Source of the DNA: Flavobacterium sp. N502536
GTDB lineage: Bacteria > Bacteroidota > Bacteroidia > Flavobacteriales > Flavobacteriaceae
DNA: 64,000 nt
Direction of reading: 5' to 3'
NCBI RefSeq assembly: GCF_025947345.1
Contig: NZ_CP110011.1
Span: 3,782,001 to 3,846,000, forward strand
The notes under the pieces were generated by a model. It worked only from the letters and a program-made list of their open reading frames with translations, was not told where the DNA came from and did no database searches. Positions 8,383-16,270 of this stretch are shown here, piece by piece (the stretch's first letter is position 1; each line of letters opens with the position of its first letter). The translations under genes were made by a program, and so were the position numbers.

Positions 8383-8877
8383 TTATTTTAAACCTTTTAA
8401 AGTTTCGTTGATTTTATCGAAATCTTTTTCAATGGCACGGTAGAGTACAATTTTTCCTTTTTTGTCTACAATGATGTATCTTGGAATCCAGTCTAAATCA
8501 ATTGCTTTTCCAAATAAACCTTTCATACCATCATTCATCATAAAATGATCGCCTTTTAATTCGTGTTTTTCAATTCCTGCTTTCCATTTATCGGCCGTTT
8601 TATCAGCAGAAAGGAACAAGTACGAAACATCAGGATTATTGGCTTGTAGCTCTTTTAAATGAGGCATGGCTTTTACACAGTCGCCACACCAGGAAGCCCA
8701 AACTTCGATAACCAAAGTTTTGCCTTTGTATTTTTTTAAAATGTCTTTGAAAGCAACCTGACTTCCATCAGCTGCTAATAATTTTTCAGACAAAGCTTCT
8801 TTAGAAAAACTTGTTTTCTGAGCTTGTGAGCACGAAAAAGTAATAAATGCAATTAGAATTAGCGTTATTTGTTTCAT
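8383..8877 (-). CDS. TlpA-like thioredoxin-fold lipoprotein
   Basis: A 164-residue periplasm-facing redox protein. An N-terminal hydrophobic segment ends in TFSCS, with a probable lipidated Cys 16. The thioredoxin fold carries the active site W63-C64-G-D-C67 (ASWCGDC) and the cis-Pro region DWIPRYIIVDKKG. Family members reduce disulphides in envelope proteins or serve cytochrome maturation. It shares strand with tpiA downstream. Upstream is an excellent Bacteroidota promoter at 8897-8926 only about 20 nt from the start. The specific partner is unknown; the DoxX-type gene upstream, also with a thioredoxin-like tail, suggests an envelope redox theme. Confidence 0.9.
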   Translation of the reverse strand: MKQITLILIAFITFSCSQAQKTSFSKEALSEKLLAADGSQVAFKDILKKYKGKTLVIEVWASWCGDCVKAMPHLKELQANNPDVSYLFLSADKTADKWKAGIEKHELKGDHFMMNDGMKGLFGKAIDLDWIPRYIIVDKKGKIVLYRAIEKDFDKINETLKGLK

Positions 8878-8896
8878 AGTGATAAATGATTTTGAA

Positions 8897-8926
8897 CAAA
8901 GTTAAACAAACAAATGGAATGCCAAA
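8897..8926 (-). promoter_or_regulatory. Bacteroidota-type promoter for the TlpA-like gene
   Basis: On the minus strand TTTG (8926-8923), an 18-bp spacer, then TAACTTTG (8904-8897), matching TTTG-N19-TAnnTTTG. The predicted start is about 10-15 nt before the ATG at 8877, so the leader would be short. Confidence 0.75.
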
Positions 8927-9181
8927 TGGAGATTAACAAAATTTGAAGAGTCGTTTATATTATCACAAATGAGTCTGTTTCGGTTAAAAAAGGAGGAGTG
9001 AAATCGTAATAGTTGGCGCAACTGACTTCAATTTGGAGGGGATTTTCAGAAAAAAAGGATTCAGGAAATAAAAAAAGAAAAACTTTTTTTCGGGAGCGTT
9101 AGTTTTTGGAGGAAAAAAAACGTCAGATTTGATCAAAAAAAGGCTCCTGTAAATTCAGATTTTGAAGTTATTTTTTGGAGT
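8927..9181. other. non-coding gap of about 250 bp
   Basis: Purine-rich plus strand with several A-runs followed by T-runs and repeated ggag/ggagg words (8990, 9035, 9110, 9176). No open reading frame with protein-like composition is seen on either strand, and no RNA family was recognised. It lies between a terminator (9182-9219) and the TlpA promoter. Confidence 0.5.
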
Positions 9182-9219
9182 AAAAAAAGTCCGCAAAGCG
9201 ATGAAACTTTGCGGACTTT
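9182..9219 (-). terminator. rho-independent terminator of the DoxX/BT_3928 gene
   Basis: A 13-bp perfect stem (arms 9186-9198 and 9207-9219; core GTCCGCAAAG/CTTTGCGGAC) with an 8-nt loop. On the minus strand it is followed by a T-run (complement of 9182-9188). It lies about 30 bp after the stop at 9251. Confidence 0.9.
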
Positions 9220-9250
9220 GTAAATTGGGGTTACCTTTAGAATTGAGGTT

Positions 9251-10351
9251 TTATAGTTTTAAATCGGCAGTATCATTATAGTGTACTTTTTGAACTACAG
9301 TTCCTTTTTGCAGTACTACAATACTTGGATTGGCTCTTTCGATCGTTTTTAGCGTAGTGGCATCACAGAAATAGAAATCAACTTCTAAACCATATTGTTT
9401 TTTTGCTTTTGCAATTTCATCGGGGCCAGAAGCCGTCATAGCAATTACTTTGTAGCCTTTTGTTTTAGCTTCTTTGTTTAAACCTTCCAGTTTTTTCATT
9501 CCTTCAGGATTAGAAAGTTTTAAATCGTAGGTTACAAATACCAGTAATTTAGGCTCTTTAAGCAATTCTTCTTTGTAATCAGAATCGTCTTTTGTCATGG
9601 TGAAATCATGAATTGGCGGTACATAACCTTCCGTAATTACTTTGTCTTTTCGGTCTACAAACGTAGCGCCTTCGGGAATGTTCATCAGGTCTTTTTCAGT
9701 AAATTCCTTATCAACACCGTTTACTTTGTAGATAAAAATCATCTCCACAACCGATTTTGGAGCACCTTCAGGAATTTCCATTCCCTTCTCGATATTGCTT
9801 CCTACTTTGTACGGACGGAAATCTTTGATCGGATTGTGGTTAAGTACCCAAACGGCCATAATAACACACAAAATAATGCTGATCAAAGTGAGGATATTGG
9901 TCACAAATTTTGAAAACAAAGGTTTTACCAGTTTTTTATTGATGAACAATATCAGAATAAAGAAAAGTAAAACAGTATCTTTTGTGAACGATTGCCAAGG
10001 CGTTAAGTGTAAGGCATCTCCAAAGCATCCACAGTCTTTAACAACGTCAAAATAAGCAGAGTAGAAGGTAAGGAAGGTAAAGAAAACGATTAATAACAAC
10101 AAAGCCCAAATCGTAAGTTTTGATTTGTATCCTACCAACAGCATAACACCCAAAACTACTTCGAGAATTACTAAAAAAATCGCTAATCCTAAAGCCAATG
10201 GTTCGAGAAAAGGCATATTAAAAACCGGTTCGCTAAAATACTCGGCCAATTTATAGGAGAAACCAACAGGGTCGTTTAGTTTAATTAGTCCGGAAATAAT
10301 AAATAGTACACCGACAAATAATCTGGAAAATTGAGTAATGATGTTTTTCAT
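9251..10351 (-). CDS. DoxX family membrane protein with thioredoxin-like tail (BT_3928 type)
   Basis: A 366-residue protein. The N-terminal ~150 residues form a four-helix DoxX-type bundle (RLFVGVLFIISGLIKLNDPV; then DCGCFGDALHLTPWQS between helices), with one further helix near residues 150-172. The rest is extracytoplasmic, and residues ~245-366 look like a thioredoxin-fold domain (KLLVFVTYDLKLSNPEG ... NPSIVVLQKGTVVQKVHYND) that lacks a CxxC. The DCGCFGD loop resembles that of methylamine-utilisation MauE-type proteins. This architecture is common in Bacteroidota; its exact role is not established, and an envelope redox or quinone-linked job is inferred. It is downstream of DUF1599 on the same strand. 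Confidence 0.88.
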   Translation of the reverse strand: MKNIITQFSRLFVGVLFIISGLIKLNDPVGFSYKLAEYFSEPVFNMPFLEPLALGLAIFLVILEVVLGVMLLVGYKSKLTIWALLLLIVFFTFLTFYSAYFDVVKDCGCFGDALHLTPWQSFTKDTVLLFFILILFINKKLVKPLFSKFVTNILTLISIILCVIMAVWVLNHNPIKDFRPYKVGSNIEKGMEIPEGAPKSVVEMIFIYKVNGVDKEFTEKDLMNIPEGATFVDRKDKVITEGYVPPIHDFTMTKDDSDYKEELLKEPKLLVFVTYDLKLSNPEGMKKLEGLNKEAKTKGYKVIAMTASGPDEIAKAKKQYGLEVDFYFCDATTLKTIERANPSIVVLQKGTVVQKVHYNDTADLKL

Positions 10352-10379
10352 AAAAATAATGATTTTAAAATTCCAAAAC

Positions 10380-10445
10380 TAAAATTCCAAATTCCAACTT
10401 TTCAATAAAATTTTGGGATTTGGGATTTTTAAAATTGGAATTTTA
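10380..10445. repeat. imperfect inverted repeat between DoxX and DUF1599 genes
   Basis: taaaattccaa (10380-10390) is the exact complement of ttggaatttta (10435-10445). Between the arms lie further copies of the words attccaa and tttggga. The right arm overlaps the DUF1599 stop codon. A weak stem-loop of the text-like repeat class seen elsewhere in the window. Confidence 0.5.
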
Positions 10446-10985
10446 TTTAGTGATAGGATTTAAGATTAAAGCAAAAACAGAATAATTAATCATGTCCTGA
10501 TAATTGGCATCGATGCCTTCAGAAACCAGCGTTTTGCCTTTATTGTCTTCGATTTGTTTGACACGAAGTATTTTTTGCAGAATCAAATCGGTAAGGGAAC
10601 TTACACGCATGTCACGCCACGCTTCGCCGTAATCGTGATTTTTGGCTTCCATTAACTCTTTGGTTTGTTTGACTTTAGCATCATACAATTCGGTTGCTTT
10701 TTCAACATCTAAATCGGGTTGCTCCACAACTCCAAGTTCCAACTGAATAAGGGCCATGATCGAATAATTGATGATTCCGATGAATTCTCCTTTTTCGTCT
10801 TCGTCTACTTTACGGACTTCATTTTCCTGTAAGCTTCTAATTCTTTGTGCTTTTATGAATATCTGATCGGTTAAGGATGGCAATCTTAAAATACGCCATG
10901 CACTGCCATAATCTTTCATTTTGTTAATAAACAAAGTACGGCAAACCGTAATTACATTATCAAATTCAAGGGAAGTATTCTTCAT
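10443..10985 (-). CDS. DUF1599 protein with internal duplication
   Basis: A 180-residue cytosolic protein of the DUF1599 family, whose function is unknown. It is built from two halves of similar sequence: KDYGSAWRILRLPSLTDQIF (from about residue 23) and HDYGEAWRDMRVSSLTDLIL (from about residue 119). Each is followed by an R(I/V)RxLQ/KQIED-type helix and then an INYSxxALI motif (IINYSIMALI and MINYSVFALI). All-helical with conserved Asp, Glu and Arg, the layout recalls metal-binding nucleotide hydrolases of the MazG/dUTPase kind, but that is a guess from pattern only. A promoter-like TATTTTTG lies upstream on its strand. Confidence 0.88.
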   Translation of the reverse strand: MKNTSLEFDNVITVCRTLFINKMKDYGSAWRILRLPSLTDQIFIKAQRIRSLQENEVRKVDEDEKGEFIGIINYSIMALIQLELGVVEQPDLDVEKATELYDAKVKQTKELMEAKNHDYGEAWRDMRVSSLTDLILQKILRVKQIEDNKGKTLVSEGIDANYQDMINYSVFALILNPITK

Positions 10986-11015
10986 TTATTGCTGTATATT
11001 TGCTAAAAATTTCTT

Positions 11016-11047
11016 CAAAAATAAGGATAATTTTTTAAGAGTTTCAA
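11016..11047 (-). promoter_or_regulatory. candidate promoter of DUF1599-DoxX operon
   Basis: Minus-strand TATTTTTG (11023-11016) matches the -7 consensus. TTG lies at 11047-11045, 21 nt upstream, slightly long for the usual 19. The start codon at 10985 is about 30 nt downstream. Confidence 0.5.
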
Positions 11048-11129
11048 GTTTCAGGTTTTCTTTGTTTCAAGTTTTTTCTAAACAAAGTGTTAATGCCAAT
11101 AACCTGAAAGTGGAAAAGAATGTAAAAAG

Positions 11130-11198
11130 TTTCAGGTTTCAAGTTTCAAGTTGACGCAGATTGCGTGTGTTCCAGAACTTGAAACTTCAAACCTGAAA
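11130..11198. repeat. 23-bp near-perfect inverted repeat ahead of folP
   Basis: Arms 11130-11152 and 11176-11198 are complementary with one mismatch; both are built of the words tttcaag and tttcagg. Further copies of the same words lie upstream at 11040-11075. The structure ends about 25 bp before the folP ATG and would form a strong hairpin in a folP leader. Confidence 0.8.
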
Positions 11199-11222
11199 CT
11201 TGAAACAAAAAAACAACAACAA

Positions 11223-12047
11223 ATGACAATTAATTGCAAAGGCCAGCTTATCGATTTGTCGATTCCTAAAGTAATGGGGATTTTGAATGTGACGCCCAAT
11301 TCTTTTTTTGATGGGGGAAAGTATAAAAATGAAGAGGAAATCGTCACACAGGTGGGTAAAATGCTTTCAGAAGGGGCTTCCTTTATTGATATTGGCGCCT
11401 ATTCGAGTAAACCAAGTGCTGAGTTTGTGACGGAACAGGAAGAAATTGAACGTATTGTCCCGGCCATCGAGTTGATTTTAAAACACTTTCCGGAAACCTT
11501 ATTGTCAATTGATACTTTTAGAGCTGCCGTTGCCAAAGCGAGTATCGAAAGCGGTGCTGCTATTATAAACGATATTGCAGCAGGCGAGTTGGATGATAAA
11601 ATGTTTGAGGTGATTGCGCACTACAACGTGCCCTACATCATGATGCACATGCGCGGTAACCCACAAACGATGCAAAGCCTCACACAGTATGACGATATTG
11701 TAAAAGAAATGCTTTTTTACTTCTCAGAGAAAGTTAAAAAAGCAAGAAGCCTTGGAATCAATGATTTAATCTTAGATCCGGGTTTCGGATTTGCAAAAAC
11801 AACCGAGCAAAATTTTGAAGTTTTGCAAAAAGCGGAACTTTTTAATCTATTGGAATTGCCTGTTTTGGCGGGGGTTTCGAGAAAATCGATGATTTATAAA
11901 ACATTAAACAATACCGCGTCAGAAGCGCTAAACGGAACAACAGTTTTGAATACAATTGCTTTGACAAAAGGAGCTAAAATACTGCGTGTTCACGATGTAA
12001 AAGAAGCGGTGGAATGTGTGACTTTATTTAACAAATTACATATTTAA
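11223..12047 (+). CDS. folP: dihydropteroate synthase
   Basis: A 274-residue enzyme joining p-aminobenzoate to dihydropterin pyrophosphate in folate synthesis. I start it at 11223 (MTINCKGQ). An upstream in-frame ATG at 11151 would translate the inverted repeat and is unlikely. Family motifs are intact: VMGILNVTPNSFFDGG, the IDIGAYSSKP loop, SIDTFR, the IINDIAAG strand, YIMMHMRGNPQTMQ, LDPGFGFAKT, AGVSRKSMIY and the C-terminal ILRVHDVKEAVE. Its last ~110 bp are duplicated downstream in a chimeric fragment (12364-12473). Confidence 0.97.
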   Translation: MTINCKGQLIDLSIPKVMGILNVTPNSFFDGGKYKNEEEIVTQVGKMLSEGASFIDIGAYSSKPSAEFVTEQEEIERIVPAIELILKHFPETLLSIDTFRAAVAKASIESGAAIINDIAAGELDDKMFEVIAHYNVPYIMMHMRGNPQTMQSLTQYDDIVKEMLFYFSEKVKKARSLGINDLILDPGFGFAKTTEQNFEVLQKAELFNLLELPVLAGVSRKSMIYKTLNNTASEALNGTTVLNTIALTKGAKILRVHDVKEAVECVTLFNKLHI

Positions 12048-12058
12048 ACGACAGCTTT

Positions 12059-12156
12059 GTCATTCCGAGGAACGAGGAATCACCGCAAGAAACTCCGCAA
12101 AGAAAAGTCAATCTTTGTCGATTCAGCAACTGTGATTCCTCGTTCCTCGGAATGAC
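12059..12156. repeat. palindromic dispersed repeat, copy 1
   Basis: A perfect 25-bp inverted repeat: left arm 12059-12083 (gtcattccgaggaacgagg...), right arm 12132-12156, spacer 48 bp. A related copy is at 18180-18277. The arm sequence is not coding. It behaves like a REP/MITE-type intergenic element; no transposase is nearby. Confidence 0.9.
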
Positions 12157-12200
12157 AATATTGTCGATTATTGCGATGTATAAAAAAAATAAAAAAGCTT

Positions 12201-12500
12201 ATGAAATACTTTACGCTGCTTATTGCTTTCCTACTTTTCTCTTGTGGTAAAAAGGAAGACGTTTTGCTTCCAAAATCCAATGTTACGATTGTGAAAGACG
12301 TACAAGACCTTTCACCCGTTTACATTTTCTTTAAAACTCAGGGAAAAGATACCACTGCCGATGCGCTAAACGGAACAATAGTTTTGAATACAGTTGCTTT
12401 GACAAAAGGAGCTAAAATACTGCGTGTTCACGATGTGAAAGAAGCGGTTGAATGCGTGACTTTGTTTAATAAAATGAGTTTGAGTAATACTCTAGTATAG
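12201..12500 (+). pseudogene. chimeric remnant: lipoprotein 5' end fused to folP 3' end
   Basis: The first ~54 codons (12201-12363) encode MKYFTLLIAFLLFSC and onward, nearly identical to the start of the intact lipoprotein at 13163 (6 base differences in 163). At about 12364 the sequence switches, in frame, to a copy of the folP 3' end (ALNGTIVLNTVALTKGAK..., 7 differences in about 110 bases, mostly synonymous). The product would be a 99-residue lipoprotein with a dihydropteroate synthase tail. This is the expected join of a tandem duplication running from inside folP to inside the lipoprotein gene. It is open and could be translated, but I see no reason to expect function. Confidence 0.88.
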
Positions 12501-12506
12501 AAAAAA

Positions 12507-13124
12507 ATGATTAAAAATTTATTGTGTTTACTTTTTATTGGAATTTGTGCGGCAAGCTGTGCTAATAAAGATTCATCAGATCTAAAAAGGAACTATCGTG
12601 AAAAGATCAATGAAATTAAAGAGTTGAAAGAATATTTTAATAAGATAGTTCCAAAAAACTATATTGTTAGAATAAGATATAACGATTCAGATGAAATTGA
12701 TTTATTTGTTTACCAACCAACAAATATTCCGGGTAAAACAGAATTATTATTTCAGGAATGGAATGTTGATTTTGAAGATTATGTTGCATCTAAAAAGTCT
12801 TCGTATTATGATGGAAGGACAAAATCATTAGAAGAAGTTAAAAAGAAACTTAAATGGAGTAATACAACCTTTAATGAACTTTACGACAAATTAGAGAATG
12901 TAAATTGCATTGGAATAACAAATGGAAATCCTACTAAATTGGAATACGGTTTTAGAGGAATGGGAGTTTTAAGTTACTTGATTTTTGATAGTAATCTGAA
13001 TGAACAGGAACAAAAGGAGAGTTCGGATGATTGTTCTAAAATGTTTTATAAAGATAATGTTGTGTTTACATTTAGTTCCGGAGCGATTGGGAGTTTTTGC
13101 ATACCTGATTTTAAAAGAAAATAA
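12507..13124 (+). CDS. lipoprotein of unknown function in the duplicated region
   Basis: A 205-residue protein with a type II signal peptide (ICAASC, Cys 18). The mature part starts with a helical KRNYREKINEIKELKEYFNKI stretch, followed by beta-type segments (NYIVRIRYNDSDEIDLFVYQP), a YYDGRTKSLEEVKKKLKW helix and a late Cys pair. It sits between the chimeric fragment and the intact lipoprotein. No counterpart is present in the gap between folP and the chimera, so it was either inserted after the duplication or lost from the other copy. Codon use is more AT-rich than folP by eye. No family recognised. Confidence 0.78.
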   Translation: MIKNLLCLLFIGICAASCANKDSSDLKRNYREKINEIKELKEYFNKIVPKNYIVRIRYNDSDEIDLFVYQPTNIPGKTELLFQEWNVDFEDYVASKKSSYYDGRTKSLEEVKKKLKWSNTTFNELYDKLENVNCIGITNGNPTKLEYGFRGMGVLSYLIFDSNLNEQEQKESSDDCSKMFYKDNVVFTFSSGAIGSFCIPDFKRK

Positions 13125-13162
13125 CAATTTATAAATAGGTTAATTTAAAGTACTATAAAAAC

Positions 13163-13810
13163 ATGAAATACTTTACGCTGATTATTGCTTTCCTACTTTT
13201 CTCTTGTGGTAAAAAAGAAGACGTTTTGCTTCCAAAATCCGATGTTACGATTGTGAAAGACGTACAAGATCTTTCACCCGTTTACATTTTCTTTAAAGCT
13301 CAGGGAAAAGATACCATTGCCGATGTAAACCGAAAAAACAGTATTATTTCGACCAATTGGATTTTCAATATTGACAAACGTCTGCCTTTAAAACTGGTAA
13401 TTCCCGAAGTAATGAAATTACAGGAGAAAAAGCGAGCTGACAGCGCCCATAAAAACGAAAACGCGGAGAATTATTATTCCTACGCAGATTCGATTGGGAA
13501 GAACCTTGCTTTTTTGCCTTTCACGAAAGTGTATTACAAAATGGAAATTGCCAACAACAGAAGTCAATTGTATTTTAAGAAGAATGGAATGATAAGATAC
13601 AGTGGAAGAAAAATATATGATTTTCCGAAAAAGAATCTAAAGCCATTTTTAGATAGTTTGGTAATCAATCCGAAGGCCGAAATCAAATTTTCGTATGATA
13701 AAAACATGAGTTTCGGAGCTTATATTCAATGTAAAATCCTGGTAAAAACTATGGCCGATAAAAAGATCCCCTTTGTTTTTATAAACCAGGACGAGGAGTT
13801 TGTGTTTTAG
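13163..13810 (+). CDS. lipoprotein of unknown function (parent of the chimera)
   Basis: A 215-residue protein with a type II signal peptide (LLFSC, Cys 15). The mature sequence includes KDVQDLSPVYIFFKAQGKD, a charged helical middle (MKLQEKKRADSAHKNENAEN) and a C-terminal IPFVFINQDEEFVF. The first 163 bp are duplicated at 12201. It is followed by a 14-bp and a 7-bp tandem repeat and then convergent rlmH. No domain recognised; the envelope location is inferred from the lipobox. Confidence 0.8.
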   Translation: MKYFTLIIAFLLFSCGKKEDVLLPKSDVTIVKDVQDLSPVYIFFKAQGKDTIADVNRKNSIISTNWIFNIDKRLPLKLVIPEVMKLQEKKRADSAHKNENAENYYSYADSIGKNLAFLPFTKVYYKMEIANNRSQLYFKKNGMIRYSGRKIYDFPKKNLKPFLDSLVINPKAEIKFSYDKNMSFGAYIQCKILVKTMADKKIPFVFINQDEEFVF

Positions 13811-13813
13811 CTT

Positions 13814-13841
13814 TAGGCTGTAAGCAATAGGCTATAAGCAG
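13814..13841. repeat. 14-bp tandem repeat, two units
   Basis: taggctgtaagcaa followed by taggctataagcag, one unit after another, just downstream of the lipoprotein stop. Low-complexity intergenic repeat. Confidence 0.7.
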
Positions 13842-13897
13842 TGTAGCAAGTAACAATAAACAACAAACAAAAAACCATCAACAATTAGCCATTAACC

Positions 13898-13925
13898 ATC
13901 AACAATCAACAATCAACAATCAACA
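13898..13925. repeat. 7-bp tandem repeat, four units
   Basis: Four perfect copies of atcaaca ending 2 bp before the rlmH stop codon, preceded by looser copies (accatcaacaatt) from 13874. Confidence 0.85.
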
Positions 13926-13927
13926 AT

Positions 13928-14401
13928 TTATTGATGGTGATAAGGCTCGTTTCTTAAAATAGTAAATCCTCTATACAATTGTTCTATAAAAAACAAACGT
14001 ACCATTTGGTGGGAGAACGTCATTAGCGAAAGCGATATTTTTCCTTGTGCTTTGCTGTAAACGGTATCCGAAAATCCGTAAGGCCCTCCAATGACAAAAA
14101 CTAAGGTTTTGATTCCGGAGTTCATTTTCTTTTGCAACTCTTCGGAAAAACCTACGCTCGAGAAGTTTTTACCGTTTTCATCCAGTAAGATAAGCTGGTC
14201 TGTTGGGGAAAGTTTAGACAGAATCAATTCGCCTTCTTTCTCTTTTTGTTGACTTTCAGATAAATTCTTGACATTTTTGATATCGGGAATAATCTCCAAA
14301 TCAAATTTGATATAAAACGACAAACGTTTGGTATAATCATCAATCAAAGTTTGAAGCGATTTGTTATCTGTTTTGCCTATGGCGATAAGTTTGATATTCA
14401 T
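13928..14401 (-). CDS. rlmH: 23S rRNA (pseudouridine1915-N3)-methyltransferase
   Basis: A 157-residue SPOUT-class methyltransferase that acts on assembled 70S ribosomes at helix 69. The family marks are present: LLDENGKNFSSVGFSEEL, the SAM-binding trefoil knot FVIGGPYGFSD, ISLSLMTFSHQMVRLFFIEQ and the invariant C-terminus ILRNEPYHHQ. Length is standard. Its 3' end abuts a short tandem repeat; the region upstream holds a palindromic repeat. Confidence 0.97.
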   Translation of the reverse strand: MNIKLIAIGKTDNKSLQTLIDDYTKRLSFYIKFDLEIIPDIKNVKNLSESQQKEKEGELILSKLSPTDQLILLDENGKNFSSVGFSEELQKKMNSGIKTLVFVIGGPYGFSDTVYSKAQGKISLSLMTFSHQMVRLFFIEQLYRGFTILRNEPYHHQ

Positions 14402-14418
14402 GGTTGTTTTTATTTTTC

Positions 14419-14500
14419 GCCACTGATTAAAATGATTTTTACAGATTGATATAAAGTGAATTAAAGAAATAATCCCTTGTAATTCTTTTTAATCTGTGGC
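14419..14500. repeat. imperfect inverted repeat (gccactgatt/aatctgtggc family)
   Basis: Left arm 14419-14437 (gccactgattaaaatgatt) pairs with right arm 14481-14500 (aattctttttaatctgtggc) with a few mismatches. It fills the gap between the monooxygenase-like gene and rlmH. A shorter cacagatt/aatctgtg palindrome upstream of clpS (about 2973-3015) shares the word. Confidence 0.7.
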
Positions 14501-14510
14501 AAATAAATCT

Positions 14511-14813
14511 CTATTTTTTATTTTCAAAAACCGTTTCAAAATGTTCTACTACAGGAAACGGTTCATAATAATGATGTAGGATCTTTTTCCATTCTAAGTA
14601 GGCCTCAGAAGTTCTGAAACCAACGGTATGATCTTCGAGCGTATTCCAGTCGACCAGCAAAAGATATTTGTTTTCGACTTCAAGACATTTCTCTAAGCGA
14701 TGGCCCAGATAACCCTCAATTGATGAAATATACTGGCTCGCTTTTGCAAAATCGATTTCAAATTGAGTTGCCAGATTTGGTTTTACATAAAGAAAAGCGG
14801 CTTCGAGAATCAT
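14511..14813 (-). CDS. antibiotic biosynthesis monooxygenase (ABM) domain protein
   Basis: A 100-residue single-domain protein with the ABM/dimeric alpha-beta barrel pattern: EAAFLYVKPNLATQFEIDFAK at the first strand and helix, then SIEGYLGHRLEKCLEVENKYLLLVDWNTLEDHTVGFR and a C-terminal HHYYEPFPVVEHFETV. Such proteins are often small cytosolic oxygenases or stress proteins; substrate cannot be told. It is followed on the same strand by rlmH across a repeat-filled gap and preceded by the adenosine deaminase (20 bp), with which it may be transcribed. Confidence 0.85.
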   Translation of the reverse strand: MILEAAFLYVKPNLATQFEIDFAKASQYISSIEGYLGHRLEKCLEVENKYLLLVDWNTLEDHTVGFRTSEAYLEWKKILHHYYEPFPVVEHFETVFENKK

Positions 14814-14833
14814 ACTTTACAGCTTGCAGCAAT

Positions 14834-16249
14834 TTAGTTTTTAGAAAATTTATCTTCAAAAGTTTTAAACCTTACATCTAGATCTTTCAATAATTGTTTT
14901 TTAACAGATTCATCCTGAATAAAACTGTAATTGATGCTGTTGTAAACATATTGTTTTATAGTGGCATAGGAAACGTCCTTGTATCTTTTGGCTAATAAAA
15001 CATATTGCTCCGTCATATTTGTTCTTAGAATTCCCGCATCATCCGTACTGATTACGATTGGGACATTAAATTCTTTGTAAAGCGTAAACGGATGGCGGTT
15101 TTCTTTCACTTTCAGAATAAATTCGTTACTGGCCAGATTGATTTCAATCGGAATATTTTTGTTTGCCATATAGCGCAATAAATCATAAGAGTTGGCTTCA
15201 TAAGCGATATCCACTCCATGTCCAATTCTATTAGCACCCGCAATATGAATGGCGTCATTAATATGCCAGGTTAATTCTTCCGGCTGAACCAATCCTAAAG
15301 TCAGTTCACCCGCGTGAAGCGTATACTTTACATCAGGAAACTTAGAATGACAGTATTTAAACATCACCATATGCAACCAATAATCTTTCATCGAGTTTTC
15401 GCCATGTTCCGGTGAAACGATGTTTACGCCCGCAACAAGTTTGCTGTCGTTGGCAGAGATAAAGGCGATACTTAAATTTTTAAATAAATCGACAGGATCC
15501 ATAAAACGCAGCACAAAATTCTGATAGCGCATTGTAAAACGCTCATCGTCAATTTTAAGGTCTTTGTGCAGTTTAGCGATAAAATTAGTGTTGAAATCTA
15601 CAGCATACTTTTTAGCCTCTTTCTGTTGAAGCGATTTGTACAGCTCGTCTAAAAGTTTGAGCGTTGCTTTTTCGTCTTTCTGAGCGGCTGCCTGACGTAA
15701 TTTGCTATTAAAATCAGTCAGATCAGAAACATTCATATCACACGGAATCGTTGATAATTGTGTTTCAATATAACTCACATTTTCTGAAAGCGCGCGTTTT
15801 TTTAATTCTAGTATTCCTTCGGCAAAATGGCCTTTAATAGTAGGTTCGAATTTTTGAAAAGAATCAAAAAACAAATCATCAGAAGGTACAGTACCATTAT
15901 AATCTTTGGCAGACCAGGTTTGCATAACCTGTTGTTGGTAATAATCTAATTTGCCATCCTTTTTTAGAGAAGAGAAGGTTTGCCAGTTTCCTTTTTCTGG
16001 TTTTGTTTTAGAAACTTCCATAGTTTCTAAATTCAAATAAAAATCTTCTGAAATTGCTCTTTCTAAAAGAGGTTCTGCGTAAATCGATCCTGAAAAATGG
16101 TGGTGTAAATCACCGCCTTTTGGCATTTGTTGAAAGAAAGCTGTGGAGAGAGCTTCGTTATTTCTTATTTTTTCTAAATAACTGTCAGCTGTTTGAGAAA
16201 AGCCGATTTGTACTACTAAAATACAGAAAAGTGTAATTATCCTTGTCAT
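14834..16249 (-). CDS. secreted adenosine deaminase family protein
   Basis: A 471-residue metallohydrolase with a type I signal peptide (about residues 1-19, ending IGFSQ). Zinc-site and catalytic motifs of the adenosine/AMP deaminase superfamily are present: H49-H50-H51 in GDLHHHFSGS, YTLHAGELT, the IGHGVDIA strand, and ISTDDAGIL with the catalytic Asp pair. A roughly 170-residue insertion lies between the first metal motif and the barrel core. Export and length resemble the secreted ADGF/CECR1-like branch, so it probably deaminates extracellular adenosine or related nucleosides. A TATATTTG element (16278-16271, minus strand) lies about 22 nt upstream. Confidence 0.92.
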   Translation of the reverse strand: MTRIITLFCILVVQIGFSQTADSYLEKIRNNEALSTAFFQQMPKGGDLHHHFSGSIYAEPLLERAISEDFYLNLETMEVSKTKPEKGNWQTFSSLKKDGKLDYYQQQVMQTWSAKDYNGTVPSDDLFFDSFQKFEPTIKGHFAEGILELKKRALSENVSYIETQLSTIPCDMNVSDLTDFNSKLRQAAAQKDEKATLKLLDELYKSLQQKEAKKYAVDFNTNFIAKLHKDLKIDDERFTMRYQNFVLRFMDPVDLFKNLSIAFISANDSKLVAGVNIVSPEHGENSMKDYWLHMVMFKYCHSKFPDVKYTLHAGELTLGLVQPEELTWHINDAIHIAGANRIGHGVDIAYEANSYDLLRYMANKNIPIEINLASNEFILKVKENRHPFTLYKEFNVPIVISTDDAGILRTNMTEQYVLLAKRYKDVSYATIKQYVYNSINYSFIQDESVKKQLLKDLDVRFKTFEDKFSKN

Positions 16250-16270
16250 ACTCTAAGTTTAAATTACATG

